64,000 bases of DNA from Halobiforma nitratireducens JCM 10879 (GTDB taxonomy: Archaea; Halobacteriota; Halobacteria; Halobacteriales; Natrialbaceae), in contig NZ_AOMA01000070.1 in NCBI RefSeq assembly GCF_000337895.1, positions 25,039 to 89,038 on the forward strand, given 5' to 3'. The position numbers and the translations under genes are program-made. The stretch's first letter is position 1. Each line of letters starts with the position of its first letter. The notes below the pieces were generated by a model. The model had not been told where the DNA came from, made no database searches, and saw only the letters and a program-made list of their open reading frames with translations. Of this stretch, positions 28,033-35,455 are shown piece after piece.

Positions 28033-28164
28033 TCGGTGAGAAGAGCACTCGAGACTCCGGTCGCCACCAATTGTGACTCCATCGGAATTCCGAATCTGTC
28101 CTCGATACAGTTCTGTCCGAATACTGACCGATCGGAGCTATCCGGACGTACAGCGGGACGAACG

Positions 28165-28221
28165 ATGTCGGTCGCGGAAGCGAGGGACCGACTCGGTATC
28201 GAGGACGACAGCGAGGAGTGA
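28165..28221 (+). pseudogene. Possible antitoxin C-terminal remnant
   Basis: Directly ahead of the broken RelE-like gene there is a short frame ending MSVAEARDRLGIEDDSEE followed by stop. Position and acidic C-terminus suggest the tail of the partner antitoxin. The sequence upstream (to 28036) is open but has no recognisable domain. The identification rests on the neighbouring toxin relic. Confidence 0.3.
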
Positions 28222-28231
28222 TGGCTGAACG

Positions 28232-28408
28232 GTGGCTCACGAGATCGTCCCGACGGAGACGTGGGTGAGAGGCGAGCACAGTTCGAACGACAGGACGACG
28301 AACGGATTCCCAACGAGTGAGACGACATTGGGGAGTTTCCAGGCCACCTTCTCGATCGGTTGAAGAACCATCCCGGATACAAACTCCGAGTCGGTGACCA
28401 CTTCGCCA
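28232..28408 (+). pseudogene. Frameshifted and truncated RelE/ParE-like toxin gene
   Basis: The fragments AHEIVPTETWV, then in another frame AQFERQDDERIPNE, an in-frame TGA (28318-28320), and DDIGEFPGHLLDRLKNHPGY followed by KLRVGDH together follow the order of a haloarchaeal RelE-type toxin. Conserved LDRL.NHPGYKLRVGD is clear. At least one frameshift, one stop and loss of the C-terminal part (expected Y-R-V-I-V-D-W region) make it inactive. It lies between the sensor gene and convergent rfcS. Confidence 0.6.
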
Positions 28409-28466
28409 GTCACTCTTTCCTGTCGAAACGGTCGGAACCGAAACCGAAGCTCCAAGCGGGAGCGTC

Positions 28467-29474
28467 CTACGAATCGAGCCCCTCGTCGGGGTTTTCCAGC
28501 GCCAGCGACGCCAGCATCGCCTCGAGTTGCAGCCGTTCGTTCGCCCCTTCCGTAATCCGGTAATCGACTTCACCCAGTCGCTCGAGCAGGCGCACGGTCG
28601 CCTGCTCGGGGATGTCGAACTCCCAGGCCGACCGGTGGAGCTGGTCGATGACGTCGCCGCCGGCGAGTCCGCGGTCCATCAGCAGGTCCTCCAGGGCGGC
28701 TCGCGCGGCGGTGAAGTCCCCGTCGATGGCGTGGTCGACCATCTCCTCGACCTCCTCGGGCCGGGCAGTCGAGGTGATCGCGAAGACCGTGTCCTCGTCG
28801 ACGGTCTCGCCCATCACGGCCGCAGCCTGGAGACCGTTGATCCCCTTTCGCATGTCGCCGTCGGCCGCGTAGACCAGGGCGTCGACGCCGTCGTCGGTGA
28901 GCTCGATCCCCTCTTCGGTGGCGATCTCACGGACCTGCGCTTCGATCGCGTCGTCCGTCAACTCGGTAAAGCGAAAGACCGCACACCGCGACTGGATGGG
29001 ATCGATGATCTGGCTCGAGTAGTTACACGAGAGGATAAACCGAGTGTTGCTCGAGAACTGCTCCATCGTGCGACGCAGGGCGGACTGGGCGTCGCTGGTC
29101 AGCGCGTCGGCCTCGTCTAAGAAGATGATACGGTGGTCGTAGCCGCCGAACGACGAGCGCGCGAAGTCCTTGATCCGATCACGGACGACGTCGATTCCGC
29201 GCTGGTCGGAGGCGTTCAACTCGAGGAAGTTTTCCTGCCAGTCGTCCTCGTAGACCTCGCGGGCGATGGCTTGTGCTGCGGTCGTCTTGCCGGTACCCGC
29301 CGGCCCCGCGAACATGAGGTGGGGCAGGTCGTCCTGCTCGACGTACCGCGTGAGCCGCGGCACGATGTTCTCGTGGCCCTTGATATCGTCGAGCCGTTCC
29401 GGCCGGTACTTCTCGATCCAGACTTCGGTCTTGCCGGGTGTCGGCTCCGCCGCCTCGGCGTCGGCCTCGCTCAT
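28467..29474 (-). CDS. rfcS: Replication factor C small subunit
   Basis: A 335-residue AAA+ clamp-loader subunit that, with the large subunit, loads PCNA. It has [13 protein letters not shown] near the N-terminus, Walker [10 protein letters not shown] (57-65), Walker [11 protein letters not shown], the SRC motif QSRCAVFRF with the arginine finger, and the collar domain. No intein is present. Length is normal for the family. Start ATG at 29474. Confidence 0.96.
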   Translation of the reverse strand: MSEADAEAAEPTPGKTEVWIEKYRPERLDDIKGHENIVPRLTRYVEQDDLPHLMFAGPAGTGKTTAAQAIAREVYEDDWQENFLELNASDQRGIDVVRDRIKDFARSSFGGYDHRIIFLDEADALTSDAQSALRRTMEQFSSNTRFILSCNYSSQIIDPIQSRCAVFRFTELTDDAIEAQVREIATEEGIELTDDGVDALVYAADGDMRKGINGLQAAAVMGETVDEDTVFAITSTARPEEVEEMVDHAIDGDFTAARAALEDLLMDRGLAGGDVIDQLHRSAWEFDIPEQATVRLLERLGEVDYRITEGANERLQLEAMLASLALENPDEGLDS

Positions 29475-29605
29475 ACCGGCTCAACGCGCGGCCCGGAAAT
29501 AAATCGACCGAAGGCCGCCGTCGACCGTTCGCCGCCAACTCCCAACGTCGCGACGCTCGTGTGACCCCACACAGTAATTTGTAACTGCTCGAGGTAGGTG
29601 CGAAC

Positions 29606-30766
29606 ATGTCGTTCGAACAACTACCGTCGAGATCGCGGACGGGGACGATCACCGTCGTGGTACTCGCACTGCTGCTCTGTGTGATGCCGGCGACGGCCGC
29701 GACCACCGCAACCGCCGCCCAGATGGGCCCACAGGCGGGCGCAACGGTCGTCGTCGAGGAGGGCGAGACCGTCGACGACCTCGAGGCGTTCGCGGGGACG
29801 GTCATCGTCGAGGGGACCGTCACCGGGGACGTAAACGCCGTCGCAGGTGACGTCCGGATCGACGGCGAGGTCGGCGGGGACGTCGAGGCTGCCGGCGGGA
29901 GCGTGACGATCGGTGGCGACGTGGACGGCAACGTCGAGGCCGCGACCGGCAGCCTCGAGATTCTCGACGGGGCGACCGTCGGCGGCACGCTCTCGGCCGG
30001 GGCCGGAACCGTCGTGATCGACGGGACGGTCTCGAACAACGTGGCGATCGGCGCTGAGACGATCCAACTGGGTGAGGCGGCCACACTCGAGGGCGATCTC
30101 CGGTACGGAGGCTCGCTCGAGGGCAACACCGACGCGGTCGCAGGCGAGATCGAACGCGACTCGACGCTTGCCGTCGGCGAAGAAATCGCGCCGACGATCC
30201 AGCCGCTCGCCTCGTGGCTGTTCTCGCTGTACGCTCTCGTGTTGAACCTGCTGTTGGGCGCAGCGTTGCTCGCGCTGTTTCCGCGGTTCTCAGCGGGCGT
30301 CGCCGATCGGGTCGCGAGCGATCCAGTGCGGACGGGGCTGCTCGGAGTGGGCGTCCTGATCGGCGTTCCGATACTCCTGATCGCCACCATGATCACGGTG
30401 ATCGGGATTCCGCTGGCGGTGATCGGGCTGTTCGCGTTCCTGCTGGTGCTCTGGGTTGGGATCGTCTACGGGCGGTTCGCCGTCGCGGCGTGGCTGCTCT
30501 CGGTGGGCGGCGTCGAGAACCGGTGGCTCGCTTTGGTCGTCGGCCTCGTCGGGGGTGCGTTGCTCGCCCAGGTGCCGTGGATCGGTGGGCTGTTCAACCT
30601 GCTGATCTTCCTGCTCGGTCTCGGCGCGCTAGCCTGGGGGCTGTACGGCCACCGACGGACCGTTCGAGAGCGTCGGCGACGGGCTGGTCTCGACGACCAC
30701 GACCACGATTACGACCACGAGGGCGACGGCGGGGGCGAGCGCGGGCCAGGGCCCGAATCGGGCTAG
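29606..30766 (+). CDS. Polymer-forming (bactofilin-like) membrane protein
   Basis: A 386-residue protein. A signal peptide (about 1-32) is followed by a right-handed beta-helix region (about 50-190) with six or more short repeats of the type VEGTVTGDVNAVAGDVRIDG, the pattern of the polymer-forming cytoskeletal family. Four hydrophobic helices follow (about 205-340) and a His/Asp-rich tail (DDHDHDYDHE) that could bind metal. The beta-helix would be outside the cell. Function is not known. Confidence 0.75.
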   Translation: MSFEQLPSRSRTGTITVVVLALLLCVMPATAATTATAAQMGPQAGATVVVEEGETVDDLEAFAGTVIVEGTVTGDVNAVAGDVRIDGEVGGDVEAAGGSVTIGGDVDGNVEAATGSLEILDGATVGGTLSAGAGTVVIDGTVSNNVAIGAETIQLGEAATLEGDLRYGGSLEGNTDAVAGEIERDSTLAVGEEIAPTIQPLASWLFSLYALVLNLLLGAALLALFPRFSAGVADRVASDPVRTGLLGVGVLIGVPILLIATMITVIGIPLAVIGLFAFLLVLWVGIVYGRFAVAAWLLSVGGVENRWLALVVGLVGGALLAQVPWIGGLFNLLIFLLGLGALAWGLYGHRRTVRERRRRAGLDDHDHDYDHEGDGGGERGPGPESG

Positions 30767-30816
30767 AAACTGACGGCGAGCGACGCGCTCAAGTCCGCGC
30801 CACCGTAACTGCGCCT

Positions 30817-31044
30817 ATGCGCGTCACCGTCGACGTCAAGGGCGAAAGGAGCCACGAGATCGACCTCGAGAAGCTGGATACGGACCGTAGAGCGGACCCG
30901 ACCTACGCCGACCTGCTCGGGGAAGTCGATCTCAGTCCCCACGAGGTGAGCGTCCTCGTCGACGGTCGTCCGGTGCCGGAGGACCAGCCCGTCGAGAGCG
31001 ACGAGGTGACGGTGTTGCGGCTGATCAAAGGCGGACGGCAGTAG
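30817..31044 (+). CDS. samp2: SAMP2-like ubiquitin-like small modifier with C-terminal extension
   Basis: A 75-residue beta-grasp protein. TYADLLGEVDLSPHEVSVLV and VLRLIKGG closely match SAMP2 of Haloferax, which ends in the di-glycine used for protein conjugation and tRNA thiolation. Here two further residues, Arg-Gln, follow the GG, and an insert (LEKLDTDRRADP) precedes the TYADL block. If it is a conjugated modifier the tail must be trimmed first. ATG 30817; the longer upstream frame is a shadow of the preceding gene. Confidence 0.85.
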   Translation: MRVTVDVKGERSHEIDLEKLDTDRRADPTYADLLGEVDLSPHEVSVLVDGRPVPEDQPVESDEVTVLRLIKGGRQ

Positions 31045-31158
31045 CGTCGTTGGGCAAGCGACTCACGGGTGCCCGGTACCGACAACGACAGCGGAGACAG
31101 AACCAGTCGGACTGTCGGACAGCAGTCGAGACGACGCCGGTCGTTCCGACTAACAGTT

Positions 31159-32403
31159 TCAGGCGTTGACGTGTTTGACTTCGTACCCGTTGTCCCGGAT
31201 CGAACGGATAATCGCGCGGGACTGGCCCGCACCACTGGTCTCGATCTGGAAGACGAGGTGGGCCTCGCCGACATCGAGTTCCGGAGCCGACCGATCGTGG
31301 CGGACGTTGCGAATGTTGGCGTTGTGTTTGGCGATCAGGCCCGAAATCTCCTCCATCCGCCCAGCCTGATCGTCGATCCGTACCCGCAGACGGAGCAACT
31401 GATCCCGGTCACTCATCGCGTGAACCAGTACCGTCTGGAGCATCGTCATATCCAGGTTGCCACCACAGAGCAGCGGCATCACCGTCTCGCCGGTGACGTC
31501 CAGCTGGTCGCTGATGATAGCTGCGACCGAGGCCGCACCCGCGCCTTCGACGACCTGTTTCGCACGTTCTAACAGAAGCAGGATCGCCCGTGCGATCTCG
31601 CCGTCGGTCACCGTCACCACCTCGTCGACGTGGTCCTCGATCAACGAGAGAGTGAGATCGGAAATCCCGCCCGTAGCGATCCCGTCCGCGATCGTGTCGA
31701 CCGACTCGAGCGAGACCGGCGTCCCTTTCTGGAGGCTGTCCGGTACCGTCGCCGCGTCCGAGGCCTGGACGCCGACGACGCGAGTCTCCGGGGAGAGTTC
31801 GGCGAATGCGGTCGCGATCCCCGAGATGAGCCCGCCGCCGCCGATCGGGACGACGACCGTATCGACCTCCGGCAGGTCCTCGTACATCTCGAGCCCGAGG
31901 GTGCCCTGGCCGGCGACGATCGCGGGGTCGTCGTAGGCGTGGACGAACTCCACGTCGCCGCCGTCGTCGGCGAGGTCGCGGGCGTGGGCCATCGCCTCGC
32001 GGAAGTCAGTGCCGACGAGTTCGACGTTCGCACCGTACTCGCGGGTGGCGTCGACCTTGGCCTGGGGGGCGCTGCGGGGCATGACGATGGTCGAGTCGAT
32101 ACCCAGTTTCGTCGCCGCGAGCGCGACGCCTTGTGCGTGGTTGCCGGCGCTGGCGGCGACGACGCGGTCGGTCTCGCCCGCTTCGACGATCTGGGCGATC
32201 CTGTTGTACGCACCGCGGGTCTTGAACGAGCCAGTCCACTGGAGGTGTTCCATCTTGAGGTGGACCTCGCCGCCCGTGAGGTCGTCCAGTGACGTGCTCC
32301 GTTCGACCGGCGTGTGTTTGACCACCGAGTCGTCGTCGAGGCGCTCGCTGGCCGCCTCGACGTCGGCGAACGAGACGGTGTCGGCGTCGGAACTGCGAGT
32401 CAT
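31159..32403 (-). CDS. ilvA: Threonine ammonia-lyase
   Basis: A 414-residue PLP enzyme converting threonine to 2-oxobutanoate and ammonia, for isoleucine synthesis or threonine breakdown. The PLP lysine is in WTGSFKTRGAYNR, and ASAGNHAQGVALAA and VPIGGGGLISGIA are family loops. The C-terminal about 75 residues (RLRVRIDDQAGRMEEISGLI) form one ACT domain, so allosteric control is likely. The ATG at 32403 is used rather than the ATG-like codon at 32415. A palindrome overlaps its upstream region. Confidence 0.92.
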   Translation of the reverse strand: MTRSSDADTVSFADVEAASERLDDDSVVKHTPVERSTSLDDLTGGEVHLKMEHLQWTGSFKTRGAYNRIAQIVEAGETDRVVAASAGNHAQGVALAATKLGIDSTIVMPRSAPQAKVDATREYGANVELVGTDFREAMAHARDLADDGGDVEFVHAYDDPAIVAGQGTLGLEMYEDLPEVDTVVVPIGGGGLISGIATAFAELSPETRVVGVQASDAATVPDSLQKGTPVSLESVDTIADGIATGGISDLTLSLIEDHVDEVVTVTDGEIARAILLLLERAKQVVEGAGAASVAAIISDQLDVTGETVMPLLCGGNLDMTMLQTVLVHAMSDRDQLLRLRVRIDDQAGRMEEISGLIAKHNANIRNVRHDRSAPELDVGEAHLVFQIETSGAGQSRAIIRSIRDNGYEVKHVNA

Positions 32404-32409
32404 CCGTTG

Positions 32410-32424
32410 GCGCAATATTTGCGC
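32410..32424. promoter_or_regulatory. 15-bp palindrome upstream of ilvA
   Basis: GCGCAA-TAT-TTGCGC is a perfect inverted repeat 7-21 bases before the ilvA start. A possible TATA box, CATTATT on the minus strand, lies about 30 bases before the start, so the palindrome would sit at the transcription start, a typical repressor position. The regulator is unknown. Confidence 0.5.
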
Positions 32425-32532
32425 ACAGGCAATAATGGTTCGTTCCTCCAGCGAGCACGAGGCGGAACGGTACCGGTACCCCGACAGTGCGAAAGCCGGA
32501 CACCTTTGCGCCTACAGCCCCCACTCACGGAC

Positions 32533-33051
32533 ATGACCACGGACGCCCCTCCTGGCGATCGCCGGATCGCAGAACCGCCGTTCGTCCGCCCGGCCAGTCT
32601 CGAGGACGCCCTCGAGGTCAGGCGCATCCTCGACGCCGCTATGCTCGAGCCCGGCGACGTCGAGGCCCGGATCGAAGCCGACGACGTGTTCGTCGCCGGC
32701 GATCGGCGACGGGCGTGTGCCGTGTCCGAAGCCGGGGACGGGAACGACGACCCGGACGGGAACGACCACGACCACGACCGCATCGAACGAATCCTCGGGA
32801 CGATCGTCCTCGAGCCCATCGACGGCAAGCGGGGCGCTCACGTCTCCGCGATCGGCGTCCGCCGGCGGCACCGAAACGACGGGATCGGCCGCCGGTTGAT
32901 CCGCCACGCCCTCGAGCGCGAAGGCCGGCTCACCGCGCGGTTCGACGACGACGTTCGGCCGTTTTACGAATCGCTCGCGTTCGCGATCGAACCGCTCGAC
33001 GATCGCCGCTATCGTGGGGAGCTCGTCGCCGACGCCACAACGTCCGAGTGA
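32533..33051 (+). CDS. GNAT family acetyltransferase
   Basis: A 172-residue protein with the GNAT acetyl-CoA loop [14 protein letters not shown] ([20 protein letters not shown], about residues 110-129) and a preceding strand VSAIGV. An Asp/Asn/His-rich insert ([15 protein letters not shown]) lies between strands two and three. Substrate unknown. The ATG at 32533 is preferred over a longer in-frame upstream extension that overlaps the ilvA promoter. Confidence 0.75.
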   Translation: MTTDAPPGDRRIAEPPFVRPASLEDALEVRRILDAAMLEPGDVEARIEADDVFVAGDRRRACAVSEAGDGNDDPDGNDHDHDRIERILGTIVLEPIDGKRGAHVSAIGVRRRHRNDGIGRRLIRHALEREGRLTARFDDDVRPFYESLAFAIEPLDDRRYRGELVADATTSE

Positions 33052-33213
33052 CCACGTCCAAACGACGAACGGCAACCCCCTTCGTTTCGGACGGCTCGAC
33101 ATCGCGAACATGTTCACCGATAGTTCCACTCGAGTGGGAACCGGGGGGACGACTAAAGTGTGCAAACGGTGGACCGTCGGGACGAGACGGACCGACAAAC
33201 CCCTCGAACATCC

Positions 33214-33525
33214 ATGAACGAATATACGGCACTCATCGTGGCGGCAAACGCCGCGACTCTGGTTCTGGGCGGCGCAGTCGCGACCCTCGCCTACCGGGCG
33301 TTCCGGCGAACCGGCTCTCGAGCGCTGCGGGCGGTCACCGCCGGCTTCGGCTTCATCGTCGCCGGCTCCGGCATCGCCGGCCTCGCCCACCTCGTCGGCG
33401 GCAGCGTCGGCCTCGGGGTCGCTATCCAGAGTTCGTTTACCGCAGGCGGATTCGCGGTGCTCCTGTACTCGCTCTATACCGAGACCGCGACGAACAGGAC
33501 CGTCACGATACGGGGGTCGAAATGA
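33214..33525 (+). CDS. Small haloarchaeal membrane protein (DUF7521-like)
   Basis: A 103-residue protein with three hydrophobic helices (about 4-26, 41-62 and 68-90) and the start [20 protein letters not shown], a pattern of the DUF7521 family of unknown function. Its stop overlaps the ATG of ribL by four bases (ATGA), so the two are translationally coupled. Start ATG 33214. Confidence 0.65.
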   Translation: MNEYTALIVAANAATLVLGGAVATLAYRAFRRTGSRALRAVTAGFGFIVAGSGIAGLAHLVGGSVGLGVAIQSSFTAGGFAVLLYSLYTETATNRTVTIRGSK

Positions 33526-34016
33526 ACTGCGACGACGATGCCGAGAGCGATACCGACGACGGCCGGACCGAAGAACCGACCCGCGTCGTCGCCCAGGGAA
33601 CCTTCGACGTCCTCCATCCAGGTCACGTCCACTACCTCGAGCAGGCCGCCGCGTTCGGCGACGAACTCCACGTCGTCGTCGCCAACAGCGAGAGCGTCTC
33701 GCACAAGCCCGACCCGATCGTTTCCGACGACCAGCGCCGCGACGTCGTCGCCGCCCTCGAGATGGTTGACCACGCCCGGGTCGGCCATCCCAGCGACTAC
33801 TCCGCGCCGGTCCGGGCCATCGACCCCGACGTGCTCGTGCTGGGCTACGATCAGCACCATGGCGACGAGGAAGTCGAAGCCATGCTCGAGTCGTGGGGCG
33901 TCGACTGCCGGGTCGAACGCGCCGAACCTCGCGAACCCGAGGAGGAGGAACTGCTCTCGAGCAGCGTCATCAGAGAGCGGATTCGCGAGCGACGAGCGCT
34001 CGAGCCGCTGCAATAG
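33522..34016 (+). CDS. ribL: FAD synthase (archaeal RibL, FMN adenylyltransferase)
   Basis: A 164-residue nucleotidyltransferase. The N-terminal [20 protein letters not shown] contains the HxGH motif of the cytidylyl/adenylyltransferase fold, and the C-terminal SSSVIRERI carries the second ATP-binding motif. Archaeal RibL uses ATP or CTP to make FAD (or FCD) from FMN. An acidic N-terminal extension of about 20 residues is halophile-like. It overlaps the preceding membrane protein gene. Confidence 0.88.
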   Translation: MNCDDDAESDTDDGRTEEPTRVVAQGTFDVLHPGHVHYLEQAAAFGDELHVVVANSESVSHKPDPIVSDDQRRDVVAALEMVDHARVGHPSDYSAPVRAIDPDVLVLGYDQHHGDEEVEAMLESWGVDCRVERAEPREPEEEELLSSSVIRERIRERRALEPLQ

Positions 34017-34103
34017 GTCAAACGAGTTTTGGCGGCTGTTAGGCGGCCCGAACACCCCATCCGTGGCGGTAGAATTATCCCGTCGTGTTACATCACCAAC
34101 AGC

Positions 34104-34664
34104 ATGAACGATCGACGGTCGTCGCGCGGTCGGCTCGGCCGGTGGCACGCGCTCGTCGAAGAATATACGCCCGACGGGATGGTGGGACGGCTGCTTCTTG
34201 GTGCAGGTACTGGGACGGTCGGTCTCTGGCTGGTCGCGGCCGCGTTGTTCGAGATTCCCCGCTGGGGGCTGACCCTCGCCGCAGTGTTGTGGGCACCCGC
34301 CCTGCTCGCCGCCGGCGTCCCGCTGTTGGCGTTCGCAGCCCTCGTCCTCTGGCCGGCCTACCTTTCGCTAATCGGTACTATCGAATCCGCCGGCGCGTAC
34401 GATCCGGCCGAAAGCGGCGGGCCCGAGACACGCGGAGTCCCCGCAGCCGACGATGCGCGAACTGACGCCGACGACCCGTTCGCCGATCTAAAGGCGATGT
34501 ACGAACGCGGCGAGATCGGCGAAGACGAGTTCGAACGGCGACTCGAGGCCCGTCTGCTCGACGGTGACTACCAGTCACCGCCAGCGGAGCCACTATCGGA
34601 CGTGACGGGAACGAACGCCACAGGAACCAACTCCACTCGAGAGCGGTCGACCGAACGGGGCTGA
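34104..34664 (+). CDS. SHOCT-domain membrane protein
   Basis: A 186-residue protein with two close membrane helices (about 32-50 and 56-86) and a C-terminal SHOCT motif (DPFADLKAMYERGEIGEDEF, about 134-153). Such short C-terminal domains are thought to mediate oligomer formation. The last codons and the bases after the stop are repeated imperfectly at 35389-35440, beyond the NUDIX gene. Start ATG 34104 avoids an Arg-rich upstream stretch. Confidence 0.7.
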   Translation: MNDRRSSRGRLGRWHALVEEYTPDGMVGRLLLGAGTGTVGLWLVAAALFEIPRWGLTLAAVLWAPALLAAGVPLLAFAALVLWPAYLSLIGTIESAGAYDPAESGGPETRGVPAADDARTDADDPFADLKAMYERGEIGEDEFERRLEARLLDGDYQSPPAEPLSDVTGTNATGTNSTRERSTERG

Positions 34665-34686
34665 TGTCGGACCCGCGTCGCTGTCG
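34635..34686 (+). repeat. Direct repeat, left copy, flanking the NUDIX gene
   Basis: A 52-base segment (starting ACTCGAGAGCGG) spanning the end of the SHOCT gene matches 35389-35440 (starting ACTCGAGAACGG) at about 43 of 52 positions in the same orientation. The two copies bracket the low-GC NUDIX gene. Confidence 0.7.
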
Positions 34687-34834
34687 AGCAGATACGATCA
34701 CGGCCAGTTCGAGACCGGCAACGCCCACGGTGTTGAGTCACTGTTCGTCGTTCCGTACGGAGAACACGAAAATCATGGATAGAACGAAAATATGACACAC
34801 ATAACACTACCCAACAACCTCACCAGTAAGTAGT

Positions 34835-35302
34835 ATGGAAACTACTAGGCATTTCACTGGAACAATTTATGTAGTCAATCGCGGCGCTACCGCGCTACAT
34901 AATCACAAGAGTCTCGGAATCACGATTCCTCCTGGCGGTCATGTTGACCGGGACGAACTCCCACATGAAGCAGGCCTTCGCGAAGTCCGTGAAGAGATGG
35001 GGCTTGAACCGAGACTGATTGACGAAACTGAAGAAGTTTCCTCACCTGGGGGTAGAAAACTACCCCAACCACGCCATCAAATGCTCTACGACATTAATAT
35101 CAATGAAGGAACCGTTGGACACCAGCATATTGATCACATCTACTACGCAACTGTTCCGAACCGTAATATTTCTCCGGAGGATGGTGAAGAAGGACCAGAA
35201 TCATGGCAGTGGTATACTATAGAAGAACTTCAGAACAGTAACCTCCCGCCGGACGTAGTTCAGTTCGGTATCGAAGCAATCCAGGCAGCAGAAAACAAGT
35301 AA
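34835..35302 (+). CDS. NUDIX hydrolase, low-GC, probably acquired
   Basis: A 155-residue protein with a complete NUDIX box at residues 35-57 (GHVDRDE, then REVREEMGLE). It would hydrolyse a nucleoside-diphosphate-X compound with a divalent metal; the substrate is not deducible. The gene and its upstream 100 bases are strikingly poorer in GC than all neighbours and use codons such as AAT, ATT and GAA freely. It has a normal start and stop and is bracketed by direct repeats, which suggests a small insertion by transfer. Confidence 0.88.
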   Translation: METTRHFTGTIYVVNRGATALHNHKSLGITIPPGGHVDRDELPHEAGLREVREEMGLEPRLIDETEEVSSPGGRKLPQPRHQMLYDININEGTVGHQHIDHIYYATVPNRNISPEDGEEGPESWQWYTIEELQNSNLPPDVVQFGIEAIQAAENK

Positions 35303-35388
35303 CTTAGAGGAGATAGACGACGGCTCGCTCGAGGAACGAACACGCGAAGGTTACCGTTGGGACGAGCGAAGACTGGCGAATCGATCTG

Positions 35389-35440
35389 ACTCGAGAACGG
35401 ACGACCGAGCGGGACTGATTGCGGATCCGCGCCGCTGCCG
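35389..35440 (+). repeat. Direct repeat, right copy, flanking the NUDIX gene
   Basis: Right-hand partner of 34635-34686. It no longer belongs to an evident gene, and lies just before the stop of the minus-strand helicase gene. Confidence 0.7.
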
Positions 35441-35455
35441 CCTCGAGCCCCGACC

